DNA from: Bog-473 sp963840435
GTDB lineage: Bacteria; Actinomycetota; Acidimicrobiia; Acidimicrobiales; RAAP-2
Reading direction: 5' to 3'
Length of the DNA: 64,000 bases
NCBI GenBank assembly: GCA_963840435.1
Contig: CAWIYY010000010.1
Span: 732,975 to 796,974 of the forward strand
The position numbers and the translations under genes are program-made. Under the pieces are notes generated by a model. It was not told the DNA's origin and did no database searches. It saw only the letters and a list, made by a program, of their open reading frames with translations. Below, piece by piece: positions 42,208-51,793 of the stretch (the first letter of the stretch is position 1; each line of letters opens with the position of its first letter).

Positions 42208-45200
42208 ATGCCCGAGGTGACGCCCGAGTCGCTCTTCCACCCGGCGGTGGCCAGCTGGTTCGCCCGGCGCTTCCCCGCCGGACCCACACCGCCCCAGACA
42301 GCCGCCTGGCCTCACATCGCCGCGGGTGAGGACGTCCTCGTGGCCTCGCCCACCGGCTCGGGCAAGACTCTGACCGGTTTCCTCGTCGCCATCGACGCCG
42401 CCTATCGCGCCGCGGCCACCGGATCCCGCACCGCCGGAACGCCCGAGGTCCTCTACATCTCGCCCCTGCGCGCCCTGGCCGTCGACGTGCACGAGAACCT
42501 GCACGTGCCGCTGTCGGAGATCCGCGAGGAGGCGGCTCGTCTCGGCTATCCCGACCCCGGCCTGCGCGTCGCCGTGCGCACCGGCGACACCCCACCGGCC
42601 GAGCGGGCCGCCATGAAGAAGCAGTCACCCGACCTCCTGGTGACGACGCCCGAGTCGCTCTACCTCCTTCTCACCGCGCCGTCCTCGCGGGCGTGGCTGC
42701 GCGGCGTGCGCACCGTCATCGTCGACGAGGTGCACACCCTGGCCCGCGACAAGCGGGGCAGCCACCTCTCGCTGAGCCTGGAGCGTCTCGACGCATTGGT
42801 CACTGAGAGCGGCGGGAGTCTCCAGCGCATCGGCCTCTCGGCCACCCAGCGCCCGCTGGAGCTGGTGGCCCGCCTCCTGAGCGGCGTGCACCCGGAGCGC
42901 CCGCCCACCACAATCATCGACTGCGGCCACCGCCGCGATCTCGATGTGGCGATTGAGCTGCCCTCGACCGAACTCGAGGCGGTCATGAGCGGCGGGCAGA
43001 TGTCCGACATCCTCGACACCATCGCCGAACACACCCGGCACCATCGTACGACGCTCGTCTTCGTCAACACCCGGAAGATGGCCGAACGGGTGGCCCACCA
43101 GTTGACCGAACGCCTGGCCGAGGACGAACCCGGACGCGGGGGAGGCGACGTCGACGCCTCGCTCCTGGTGGCCGCCCACCACGGCAGCCTTTCGGCCGCC
43201 CGACGGCGCATCGTCGAGACCCGGCTGCGGGCCGGCGACCTGCGCGCCCTGGTGGCCACGGCCTCGTTGGAGCTGGGCATCGACGTCGGCCCCGTGGAAC
43301 TCGTCTGCCAGATCGGATCTCCCCGCGCCATCGGCACCTTTCTCCAGCGCGTCGGCCGGGCCAACCACCACCGCGAGGGCACGCCGGCCGGCCGGCTCTA
43401 TCCCACGACGCGCGACGAGCTGGTCGAGTGCACGGCGCTGCTGGCGGCCGTGCGCGAAGGACGGCTCGACCTCCTCCAGCCGCCCGTTGCCCCGCTCGAC
43501 GTGCTGACCCAGCAGATCGTGGCCGAGGTGGCGGCCACCGAGGAGCGCGAGGTGGAGTTCCTCTGGGACCTGGTCCGCCGGGCCGCGCCCTACGCCGAGC
43601 TCTCTCGGAAAGACTTCGACGACGTGGTGGCGCTGGCCAGCTGGGGCATCGAGACCGGCCGAGGACGCCGCGGCGCGCACCTGCACCACGACGCGGTGAA
43701 CGGTCGCCTGCGCGCCCGCCGGGGTGCCCGGCTCGCCGCGCTGACCGGCGGCGGCGCCATCCCCGAGACGGGCGACTACCGCGTCGTGCTCGATCCGGAC
43801 GGCGTCACCGTCGGCTCCGTGCACGAGGACTTCGCGGTCGAGGCGACCGCGGGGGACATCTTCCTCCTCGGTACCCACTCGTGGCGGGTGGCCAAGGTCG
43901 AGGTGGGCACCGTGCGCGTCTTCGACGCCGGCGACCTGCCGCCGACCGTTCCATTCTGGCTCGGGGAGGCTCCGGCCCGCACGGCCGAGCTGTCAGAGGC
44001 CGTCTCCGATCTGCGGGCCGCGCTCGAACCGGTGCTGCGCGGTGGCGACGGCGAGGCTGCCCGTGCACTGGTGCGCCAGCGTGCCGGCGTCTCCGCCGAG
44101 GTGGCCCAGCAGGTCGTGGCCTACTGTGCCGCCGGGCTGGACGCCTTGGGCCACCTGCCGACCCGGGAGCGCATCGTCGTCGAGCGCTGCTTCGACGACA
44201 GCGAGGGCTCGCAGCTCATCGTGCACGCGCCCTTCGGGGGGCGCATCAACCGCGCCCTGGGGCTGGCCCTGCGCAAGCGCTTCTGCGTCTCCTTCGACTT
44301 CGAGCTGCAGGCCGCCGCCGACGACGACACGGTCGTGCTCTCGCTCGGCCCCCAGCACAGCTTCCCGCTGACCCGGGTGCAGGACATGCTCTCGAGCCAG
44401 GCCGTCCCCAAGGTGCTCACGCAGGCGGTGCTCCTGCATCCGATGCTGGCCGCCCGCTGGCGCTGGAACCTGAATCGCGCCCTCGTGCTCCCGCGTATGA
44501 ACGGTGGCAAGCGGCGCCCCATCCACCTCCAGCGCATGGAGGCCGACGACCTGTTGGCTGCGGTATGGCCCGGCCTGGCCGCCTGCCAGGAGAACGCAGC
44601 GCCCGGGCCGGTGGCCGTCCCCGACCACGTGTTGGCCCGCCAGACCGTCGACGACTGCCTCCACGAGGGCCTCTGGGTCGAGGGCCTGGTCGACGTCTGG
44701 TCGCGCATTGAGTCAGGGGCCATCGAAGTGCACACCGTCGAGTCGCCGGAGCCATCCCCCTTCTCGCACGCCATTCTGAGCGGCCGCCCCTACACCTATC
44801 TCGACGACGCGCCGCTCGAGGAACGGCGCACCCGCGCTCTCTCGTTGCGACGCGGCCTGGGCCAGCTCGGTCCGGACGGCTTGCCGGTCCCGTCCGACGA
44901 AATGGCGGCGCTCGACCCCGACGCCGTCGCCATGGTGCTCGAGGAGGTGTGTCCCCAGCCGCGCAGCGAGGACGAGTTGCACGATCTTCTGCTTTCGTTG
45001 GTCGCCGCCCGCCCGCACGGCGACTGGGTCGGGTGGTTCACCGCCCTCGCCGCCGATGGGCGGGCCGCTCTGGTCGACGGCTGCTGGGTGGCCACGGAGC
45101 GCCGGGACGCCGCTGCCTCGCTCGGCATCGACGACGATGCGGCCGCCGCCTGCATCGGCGGTCACCTGCAAGTGGCCGGGCCGGTCTCCGTGGAGCAGCT

Positions 45201-46482
45201 GGTGGCCGAGGCACCGCTGCCGGCTGGTGCGCCGATGGGCGCACCGCTCACCGTGGCCCGGGCCCGCACCGCACTGGCCCGGCTCGAGGCAAAAGGCTCG
45301 GCCATCGAACTGCCCGACGGGCGCTGGTGTGCCCGTCACCTGCTGGTCCGCCTGCACGGGGCCAGCCGCAGCCGTCGGCGCGGCATGGTCGAGGCGGTGC
45401 CGATTGCCGACTACGTCCGTTTCCTGACCGACTGGCAGCATGTGACGCCAGAGTCCCGGCTGGAAGGTCGCGCCGGACTGCTCGAAGTCGTCGAGCAGCT
45501 GGCCGGGATCGAGGTCCCCGCTGCGGAGTGGGAGCCGCAGATCCTCTCGGCCTGCGTTCGCGACTACGAGCCGCGCTGGCTCGATGAGCTGTGTCTCTCC
45601 GGTGAGATCGTGTGGGCCCGCCTCACTCCGCGGGCGGAACGGCCCGGGCGCAGCGGGACCCCGTCGCCGGCCACCCCCTTGGCTTTCGTGCGCCGCGACG
45701 ATCTCGAGACGATGCTGCGCGCCGTGCGTTCGGGCAACCCCGCAGCCGAACCCGAGTTGGGAGCCTCGGCGGACGTGCTGGCCGCGCTCCGGTCCCGGGG
45801 CGCCTGCTTCCGACCCGAGCTGGCTCCGCTGTCCGGTCGGCTGCCGGCGGAGGTCGACGAAGGGCTGTGGGATCTCGTCGCCCGCGGGCTGGTGACAGCC
45901 GACGCGTTCTCCGCCGTGCGTTCTCTGCTCTCGGCCCGCGACCGCTGGCGCACCCGGACCGTGCGGCGACCCTCGAACCGCTTGGCCCGCCGCCGGGCCC
46001 CCGCTGGAACGGGCATCGGCGAGGGCCGCTGGTCGCTGCTGCCCGGGCCCGAGGCGCTGGGCAGCCCCGCGGTCGGCGACGGCGTGCTCGTGCCCGGCAA
46101 CGAGGAGCTGGCCGAGGCGGTGGCCCATCAGCTCCTCATGCGCTGGGGCATCGTGGCTTGGGAGATCTGGGGGCGCGAGTCCTTCAAGGTGCCCTGGCGC
46201 GAGGTCGTCTGGGCCCTGAGGCGGATGGAGGCCCGGGGCGTCGCACTGGGTGGGCGTTTCGTGGCCGGGCTGGGCGGCGAGCAGTACGCGCTGCCCGAAG
46301 CCTTCGAGCAGCTCCAGCGGGTGCACCGCCGCGGGCGCGACGGGGAGCAGGTGACCGTGGCGGGGGCAGACCCGCTCAACATGACGGGCAGCATCGTGGG
46401 CGGTAGCCGCGTGCCTACGCGCCGCCACCAAAAGGTGGTCTACCGCGACGGCGTCGTCGTCGAACGGCTCGAAGCAGGATGA
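42208..46482 (+). CDS. lhr: Large ATP-dependent helicase Lhr
   Basis: A 1424-residue superfamily 2 helicase, full-length and in one frame. Walker A is SPTGSGKTL with K53, then SPLRALAVDVHENL (Ia) and VTTPESLYLLL. Walker B is VDEVHTLARDKRGSHL near residue 172. SATQRP is motif III, and the second RecA domain carries LVFVNTRKMAERVA, VATASLELGIDVGPV and QRVGRANH. Winged-helix and long C-terminal Lhr-core regions follow. Lhr translocates 3' to 5' on DNA and unwinds RNA-DNA hybrids in repair; M. smegmatis Lhr is the known model. The stop precedes the pxpA GTG by 4 bases. Confidence 0.97.
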   Translation: MPEVTPESLFHPAVASWFARRFPAGPTPPQTAAWPHIAAGEDVLVASPTGSGKTLTGFLVAIDAAYRAAATGSRTAGTPEVLYISPLRALAVDVHENLHVPLSEIREEAARLGYPDPGLRVAVRTGDTPPAERAAMKKQSPDLLVTTPESLYLLLTAPSSRAWLRGVRTVIVDEVHTLARDKRGSHLSLSLERLDALVTESGGSLQRIGLSATQRPLELVARLLSGVHPERPPTTIIDCGHRRDLDVAIELPSTELEAVMSGGQMSDILDTIAEHTRHHRTTLVFVNTRKMAERVAHQLTERLAEDEPGRGGGDVDASLLVAAHHGSLSAARRRIVETRLRAGDLRALVATASLELGIDVGPVELVCQIGSPRAIGTFLQRVGRANHHREGTPAGRLYPTTRDELVECTALLAAVREGRLDLLQPPVAPLDVLTQQIVAEVAATEEREVEFLWDLVRRAAPYAELSRKDFDDVVALASWGIETGRGRRGAHLHHDAVNGRLRARRGARLAALTGGGAIPETGDYRVVLDPDGVTVGSVHEDFAVEATAGDIFLLGTHSWRVAKVEVGTVRVFDAGDLPPTVPFWLGEAPARTAELSEAVSDLRAALEPVLRGGDGEAARALVRQRAGVSAEVAQQVVAYCAAGLDALGHLPTRERIVVERCFDDSEGSQLIVHAPFGGRINRALGLALRKRFCVSFDFELQAAADDDTVVLSLGPQHSFPLTRVQDMLSSQAVPKVLTQAVLLHPMLAARWRWNLNRALVLPRMNGGKRRPIHLQRMEADDLLAAVWPGLAACQENAAPGPVAVPDHVLARQTVDDCLHEGLWVEGLVDVWSRIESGAIEVHTVESPEPSPFSHAILSGRPYTYLDDAPLEERRTRALSLRRGLGQLGPDGLPVPSDEMAALDPDAVAMVLEEVCPQPRSEDELHDLLLSLVAARPHGDWVGWFTALAADGRAALVDGCWVATERRDAAASLGIDDDAAAACIGGHLQVAGPVSVEQLVAEAPLPAGAPMGAPLTVARARTALARLEAKGSAIELPDGRWCARHLLVRLHGASRSRRRGMVEAVPIADYVRFLTDWQHVTPESRLEGRAGLLEVVEQLAGIEVPAAEWEPQILSACVRDYEPRWLDELCLSGEIVWARLTPRAERPGRSGTPSPATPLAFVRRDDLETMLRAVRSGNPAAEPELGASADVLAALRSRGACFRPELAPLSGRLPAEVDEGLWDLVARGLVTADAFSAVRSLLSARDRWRTRTVRRPSNRLARRRAPAGTGIGEGRWSLLPGPEALGSPAVGDGVLVPGNEELAEAVAHQLLMRWGIVAWEIWGRESFKVPWREVVWALRRMEARGVALGGRFVAGLGGEQYALPEAFEQLQRVHRRGRDGEQVTVAGADPLNMTGSIVGGSRVPTRRHQKVVYRDGVVVERLEAG

Positions 46483-46486
46483 GCGC

Positions 46487-47257
46487 GTGGCCAAGCGCAG
46501 TATCGACCTGAACGCGGACGTCGGCGAGGCGAGCGACCCCGACGGCATCGAGCGCGAGCGCGCCGTGCTCGCGCTGGTGACGTCGGCCAACGTGGCTTGT
46601 GGCGGCCACGCCGGTGACGAAGCCTCCATGACCGAGACCGTGGCCACCGCGCTGGCGCATTCCGTGCGGGTCGGCGCCCATCCGTCCTACCCCGACCGGC
46701 CCGGCTTCGGCCGCCAGCCCATGGACATCGAGCGGAGCGAGCTGCGGGCGTCGCTCGACGGACAGCTCCGCACGCTCCAGGCCGTGTGCCGGGCCGCCGG
46801 TACCGCCATTCAGTCGGTGAAGCCCCACGGCGCGCTCTACGAGGAGGTCGGGAAGGGCGGGGCCGTCTACGAGGAGCTGCGCGACGCCGTGCACGACGTC
46901 TGTGGTTCGGGCACGCCCCTGGTGCTCCCCTCGGGCTGCCGGGCCATGGCCATGGTGCTGCGCGACGGCGTCCCGGCGCGCGAGGAGGGGTTCTGCGACC
47001 GGGCCTACCGGGACGACGGCGGACTCGTGCCCCGGAGCGAGCCGGGCGCGATGCTGACGGATCCCGAGGAGGCGGCCCGTCAGGCGCTGAGCCTGGCCCG
47101 GGGTGCGGTGGCCACTGCGGTCGGGTCCATCCTGACGCTCTGGGTCGACACCCTGTGCATCCACGGCGACTCTCCCGGCGCCGTGGCGATCGCGACGGCG
47201 GTGCGCCGGGTGCTGACCGAAGCGCGCATCGGAGTGGCGGCTCCCGCGTCCACGTGA
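46487..47257 (+). CDS. pxpA: 5-oxoprolinase subunit PxpA (LamB/YcsF family)
   Basis: A 256-residue protein with the LamB/YcsF signature: SIDLNADVGEASDPDG, VTSANVACGGHAGD, VRVGAHPSYPDRPGFGRQ, VKPHGALYEEV and LWVDTLCIHGDSPGAV. With PxpB and PxpC it forms the ATP-dependent bacterial 5-oxoprolinase, which recycles pyroglutamate to glutamate. The GTG start at 46487 is just after the lhr stop. The stop overlaps the next gene by GTGA. Confidence 0.94.
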   Translation: MAKRSIDLNADVGEASDPDGIERERAVLALVTSANVACGGHAGDEASMTETVATALAHSVRVGAHPSYPDRPGFGRQPMDIERSELRASLDGQLRTLQAVCRAAGTAIQSVKPHGALYEEVGKGGAVYEELRDAVHDVCGSGTPLVLPSGCRAMAMVLRDGVPAREEGFCDRAYRDDGGLVPRSEPGAMLTDPEEAARQALSLARGAVATAVGSILTLWVDTLCIHGDSPGAVAIATAVRRVLTEARIGVAAPAST

Positions 47258-48938
47258 ACCGGTCGATACCGCGGGAGGCGGTGCGCCCCCTCGGCGACCG
47301 GGCCTTCCTGATCGGCGTTGCCGATCCCGAGGATGGACGTGCCTTCGCCGCCGGCCTGGCCGACGCACTGGGTCAGGCCGCGGCGTCACTCGACACGGTC
47401 TGCGGCTTCGCCACCGTCATGGTGGCCCTGCGTGATCCGGACGTGGACGCCGCCGCGGTTGAAGATGTGCTGCGGCGCCACGCGGCAAGCGGCCCGCCAC
47501 CCGGAGCGTCGCCGGTCGGCGGCCGCGAGGTGGTGGTGCCCTGCGCCTTCGAAGGGCCCGATCTCGATGAGGTGGCCGCGCTCGACCGGCTGCCCCCGAG
47601 ACGAGGTGGTCGCCCTTCTCTGCGCGGCCAGGCTCACCGTCTCGGTCATGGGGTTCTCGCCGGGGTTCGCCTACCTTGACGGGCTCCCCGGGGCGCTGCG
47701 TGCCGTCCCCGCGGCGCGCCACGCCACGCCCGGCCGTGCCGGCGGGCTCGGTGGCCCTGGCCAACGGCCACACGGCCGTCTACCCGACGGCCTCGCCCGG
47801 CGGGTGGCAACTGGTTGGGCGCACCGCCTACCCCTTCTTCTCGCCGACGGCGCCGCCCTACGCCGCGCTCGCCCCGGGCGACGTCGTGCGCTTCGCCAGG
47901 GCCGGACCCGACGCGCCCGTCGTGCCCGAGTCCCCGGCTGCGCTCGCCTGGCCGGAGGACGGCGTCCGGCCGGTGCTCGAGATCGTGGCGCCCGGGCTGC
48001 GCGCCGTGCTCCAGGACGGCGGGCGCTCCGGCGTGGCCGCCATCGGCGTGCCCCAGGCCGGCCCGGCCGATCCCGACTCGTTCGTGTTGGCGAACCGCCT
48101 GGCGGGCAACGGCGACGGGGCCGCCGCGCTCGAGATCACGGCCGGTGGTACACGGGCGCGCTGCCTGTCGGCCTGCCACGTGGCGGTGGTCGGCGGCGCT
48201 CCGGACGTGCGGGTCGACGGAGCCGCGGTGCCGGCCGGCCGGGTGGTGCCCTTGGCCCCGGGCCAGGTGCTCGAAGTCGGCCGCCTCCGCGGCGGGCTGC
48301 GGGCCTACCTGGCCGTGGCTGGAGGGCTTCTCGGACCAGAGGTCTTCGCCAGCCTGGCCAGCGACGAGCTGAGCGGCCTGGGCCCCGGCCCCCTCAGGCC
48401 GGGCCGGGTCCTCTCGGCCGGACCGTGGGCCCCGCCGCTCGGTGATCACCTGTCGCCGGGGCTGCCCCGGCTGGTCCCGGGTAACGCACCCTTGGTCCTG
48501 CGCATCGTCGCCGGGCCGCACGGCGAGCAATTCTCCTCCGACGTGTTGGCCCATCTGGCTGGCCGGCGTTTCCGCGTCGGCGAGTCGAGCAACCGGGTCG
48601 GGCTGCGCCTCGAGGTGGTCGGGGCGGACGGTGCTCGGGCCGACCGGGCGAGCAAGGAGGGGAACGAGCTGGACTCGCAGGGAATCGTGACCGGTGCCGT
48701 GCAGATCCCGCCCGGCGGCGAGCCGGTCGTGCTCGGGCCCGACCACGCCACCCTGGGCGGGTATCCGGTGGCCGCCGTCGTGCCCTCCGTCGACCACGCC
48801 CTGCTCGGGCAGTGCGCCCCGGGCCGCGAGGTCCGGTTCGAACCTGTCGATCTCGTCGAGGCGCGCCGGGCCTGGCGGACCTGGCGGCGCCGGCTCGGCG
48901 GCGCGGTGCAGGGCCACTACCCGGTGACGGCGGGGTGA
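47254..48938 (+). CDS. PxpB-PxpC fusion, 5-oxoprolinase subunits B and C (two frameshifts as read)
   Basis: The N-terminal part (47254 to about 47880) is the KipI/PxpB (carboxyltransferase CT_C_D) domain: VRPLGDRAFLIGV, SVMGFSPGFAYLDGLP, VPAGSVALANGHTAVYPTASPGGWQLVGRT. The C-terminal part (about 47960-48938) is the KipA/PxpC (CT_A_B) domain: LEIVAPGLRAVLQDGGRSGVAAIGVPQAGPADP through SQGIVTGAVQIPPGGEPVVLGPDHATLGGYPV. There is no stop or start between them, only a linker of about 30 residues, so this is a fusion of about 560 residues. Frame changes near 47595 and 47735 each fit one extra base. The last 400 residues are intact. Coupled to pxpA by GTGA. Confidence 0.9.
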
Positions 48939-48944
48939 GCGTGC

Positions 48945-49727
48945 TCAGAGCAGCAGCTTGACGGCCGTTCCCACGCCGATCACCACCACCACGACCCGCA
49001 AGGCCGGCGCGGGCAGGGCCAGCGCCACCTTGGCCCCGATGAAACCGCCGACCAGGCTGCCCAACGCGAGCAGGCCGACCGCCTCCCAGGCCAGGCCGCC
49101 GTGGATGAGGAACACGACGGCGGCCATCGCGTTCACCACCATGGAGAGCACGGCGCGCAGCCCGCTGGTGTGGGCGAGCGAGAGGGGCAGGGCCAGACCG
49201 AGGACGGCGAGGAACATCACGCCCATGGCCGCGCCGAAGTAACCGCCGTAGACGGAGGCGACGAAGACCCCCACCACCAGCAGGACGGGCCGGGTGCGGG
49301 GATGGGCCGAGCCCCGGTCGAGAGCCCGCCGCAGCAGAGGCTGCGCGGCGAACAGGGCGGAGGCCCCCAAGACGAGCCAGGGCACCACGTCGTCGAAAGT
49401 GGCCGCAGACGTCGTGAGGAGGAGCACGGCGCCGGCGATGCCACCGGCCAGGCCGACAGGGGCCAGGCGGAGGAGCCTTGTGCGCTGGTCACCGATCTCC
49501 TTGCGGAACCCGGCGGCCGAAGCCAGGTAGCCGGGCCAGATGCCGATGGTGTTCGTGATGTTGGCGGTGAGAGCCGGGTAGCCGAGCCCGAGCAGGATCG
49601 GGAAGGAGATCAGGCTGCCCCCGCCGGCCACGCCGTTGAAGATCCCGGCGCCCAATCCTCCAAGGATGATCAACACGACGTGAGACGCGGGCACGGCGCG
49701 CAAGAGTACGGGAAGGCCGCCGTTCAC
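48945..49727 (-). CDS. TauE/SafE (TSUP) family membrane permease
   Basis: A 260-residue membrane protein with about 8 helices in two repeats. The first repeat has ILGGLGAGIFNGVAGGGSLISFPILLGLGYPALTANITNTIG, the TSUP signature; the second has VYGGYFGAAMGVMFLAVLGLALPLSLAHTSGLRAVLSMVVN. Family members export or import sulfite, sulfoacetate or related anions. The GTG at 49727 gives a normal N-terminus. It is convergent with the PxpBC gene (6 bases apart) and divergent from the surface-protein gene at 49890. Confidence 0.93.
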   Translation of the reverse strand: MNGGLPVLLRAVPASHVVLIILGGLGAGIFNGVAGGGSLISFPILLGLGYPALTANITNTIGIWPGYLASAAGFRKEIGDQRTRLLRLAPVGLAGGIAGAVLLLTTSAATFDDVVPWLVLGASALFAAQPLLRRALDRGSAHPRTRPVLLVVGVFVASVYGGYFGAAMGVMFLAVLGLALPLSLAHTSGLRAVLSMVVNAMAAVVFLIHGGLAWEAVGLLALGSLVGGFIGAKVALALPAPALRVVVVVIGVGTAVKLLL

Positions 49728-49854
49728 CCCACGGTGCCGGGCCCGCAGCAGCGAGCCCGATATGGGACAGCCAATCGGGGTGTGAGCATGCAAGATCTTT
49801 CGCCGACCGGCGCAAGGTTCTCGGCGAGACCCCGTTCCTCGCCATGTAGAGGAA

Positions 49855-49871
49855 TCCCCACCCTGTGGGGA
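49855..49871 (+). promoter_or_regulatory. Leader hairpin before the surface-protein gene
   Basis: TCCCCAC-CCT-GTGGGGA is a perfect 7-bp stem with a 3-base loop, 18 bases before the ATG at 49890, followed by a GGAAGGGG ribosome-binding site. It may influence translation or mRNA stability. I could not match the surrounding leader to a known riboswitch class. Confidence 0.35.
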
Positions 49872-49889
49872 CGGAAGGGGTATCGCAGC

Positions 49890-51455
49890 ATGAGGGGTCG
49901 CATCCGAATCGCGGGAGTGGGCGTGGGGGCTCTCGCCGCCGCCTGCTCGCTTGCGCTCTCGGCCGGCGCCGCGACCACGCCGGCGACGTGGAAACTCAAG
50001 GCCGACGGTGGCTTCGTCTCGCTCAGCCTCCTCAACAACCTCCAAGTCTCCGGCGGTGGTTCCGAGGCTGACGCCGCCAGCTCCGACGTGGCTGAGGCCC
50101 TGGGCACCGGTGCCTGCGTCTCGAGTGCGGCCATGTCCAACCCGTGCCCGACCAGTGCCGGCCACGTCGGCAGCTTCGCGCTCGACTCCACCCAGAGCGC
50201 CACTCGGTCGAGCGCGGGCGGTTCGGCCACACCCGTCCCGTCGGGCTCGAGCAACTGCGCGGTGCCGGCGGTCAACGTGGCACCGCTGCTCTCCCTCGCT
50301 CCGGCCTGCGGCAGCGCCACGGCCTCCGAGGACGCCAACGGCGACCCGACGGCCGAGGGGACCGGCAGCCTGGTCGGCGCCCAGGCCCTTTCACTGAGCC
50401 TCAATTCGCTGCTCAGCTCGGGCCTCGGCGGACTCTCGCTCCCCTCTGCAAGCAACCTGTGCTCGGGCATCCCGGCCGCCACTTCGACGGGCGGCGCCGG
50501 GTCGAGCTCGCTGCCGGCCCCGGTGAGCACCATCCTCACCACGGCCAACGGCCTCCTCTCGGGCATCAGAAACAGCACGCCGCTCGACCCGACCTCGGTC
50601 GATTCGAGCAGCCCGCTCGACGGCGTGTGCTCCATCGTGGGCGGCGTGGTCGACGAGCTCGGCAGCTCGCCGGCGGCCTCCCTCCTCAACGACCTGACCA
50701 GCGCGGCCGGGACCTCGGGCCTGCCCCCGCTGCTCAGCGTCACCGTCGGCGGCTCGGACTCGAAGGTAGCCACGGCCGACAACGGGGGCACGCTCACGGC
50801 GACGGCCACCCAGGAGGCGGTCGACCTGAACGTGCTCGGCATGCTCGATATTCAGGTCAGCCCGACCACGTCGTCGGTTTCGGTCGACACGGCCACCGGC
50901 CAGGTCACCCCGACCTGCAACGCAGGCGTGGTCAACGTGACCGCCGCCGGACAGGCGCTGCCGCTCGCACAGCTCAACGCCCTCGGTTCGACCATTCAAG
51001 AGGTCCTGACCCAGTTGGGCGCCACCCCGCTCGGGACGGTGATCGACCAGTTGCTCAACTTCGCACCGGACGGCATTCTCAGCTGCACGCCGAGCACCGC
51101 CTCGGGCGGGACCTCGGGCTCGGCTACCGCCGACAGCGTGGACCTGAACCTGGCCCCCGCCGTCAACCTGCTCTCGCTCGACCTGGGCAACGTGGACGCC
51201 TCCGCCTCCACGACGGGAGCCGCGCCGATCGCCACCTCGCCCTCGGTCACGCCGTCCGTCACGCCGGCGACCCCAGCCGCGCCGGCCGTGCCCGACGTGA
51301 CCAGTGTGCACACCGGCGAGTTCTGGGCCGGTCCGCTGCCCATTGTGCTGATGGCCGGCATGGGTCTGGCCGGGCTCGCCCTGATCGGCCGCCGCCGCAT
51401 CGCCTCGGCCGGCCAAGCGCTCCTTCCGATCTCCCGCCGCCGTAGTGGCCCATGA
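49890..51455 (+). CDS. Secreted surface protein with C-terminal sorting-like signal (choice-of-anchor type)
   Basis: A 521-residue protein. The signal peptide MRGRIRIAGVGVGALAAACSLALSAGAATT ends near residue 28. The long mature region is Ser/Ala/Thr/Leu rich with about seven cysteines in pairs (TGACVSSAAMSNPCP, LCSGIP, VCSIVG, PTCNAGV, LSCTP). Repeated ATADSVDLNL / ATQEAVDLNV motifs precede LLSLDLGNVDASAS-like strands. The C-terminus is HTGEFWAGPLPIVLMAGMGLAGLALIGRRR: a TG(E)xWAG motif, a hydrophobic helix and a basic tail, the same architecture as an LPxTG sorting signal. A sortase gene lies 340 bases downstream. No enzyme motif. Confidence 0.75.
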   Translation: MRGRIRIAGVGVGALAAACSLALSAGAATTPATWKLKADGGFVSLSLLNNLQVSGGGSEADAASSDVAEALGTGACVSSAAMSNPCPTSAGHVGSFALDSTQSATRSSAGGSATPVPSGSSNCAVPAVNVAPLLSLAPACGSATASEDANGDPTAEGTGSLVGAQALSLSLNSLLSSGLGGLSLPSASNLCSGIPAATSTGGAGSSSLPAPVSTILTTANGLLSGIRNSTPLDPTSVDSSSPLDGVCSIVGGVVDELGSSPAASLLNDLTSAAGTSGLPPLLSVTVGGSDSKVATADNGGTLTATATQEAVDLNVLGMLDIQVSPTTSSVSVDTATGQVTPTCNAGVVNVTAAGQALPLAQLNALGSTIQEVLTQLGATPLGTVIDQLLNFAPDGILSCTPSTASGGTSGSATADSVDLNLAPAVNLLSLDLGNVDASASTTGAAPIATSPSVTPSVTPATPAAPAVPDVTSVHTGEFWAGPLPIVLMAGMGLAGLALIGRRRIASAGQALLPISRRRSGP

Positions 51456-51793
51456 GCCACTCGACCGACCTTTCCACTGGGTCGGGGCGGCGGACCGCCA
51501 CCGGGCCCGGCCTTCGGGACCTCCTCCGTTCCCCCTCCGGTTTCGGAGGCCGGCCCGGCGGCAGCCTCACCCAACATCCACACGGAGGAGCACACCGGAT
51601 ACATACCGACGAGTTGTAGCCCCACGGCCGGGAGGTTCCGCCGAGCCGGCCATGCCGAAGTGAGAGCACTCAGATCTCGGAGGATCTGGAGAGGGGAAAA
51701 GTCAATGCAGCGGGAACCGATGCTGCGGACTGTCCGGGACGGGATGGCGGAATCTCGTCCCGGGCAGTGGCAGCCCGTCACGGAGCGGGACCG
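51456..51793 (+). other. Intergenic leader before the sortase gene
   Basis: 338 bases. The AGATC-TCGGAG-GATCT hairpin at 51671-51686 is followed by GGAGAGGGG and an ATG at 51705 that opens a 33-codon frame ending at 51806, inside the sortase start. It could be a leader peptide or the true N-terminus of the sortase with a frameshift. I found no known riboswitch here, although the long GC-rich folded leader resembles one. Confidence 0.4.

Noticed and set aside
42625..43878. Reverse-strand frames inside lhr as separate genes
   Set aside because: They lack domains and overlap fully with an intact, well-conserved helicase.
49740..49889. Possible c-di-GMP (GEMM) riboswitch before the surface protein
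   Set aside because: Only fragments of the consensus (GGCGCAAGG, GTGGGGACG) are present; the two-helix core cannot be drawn.
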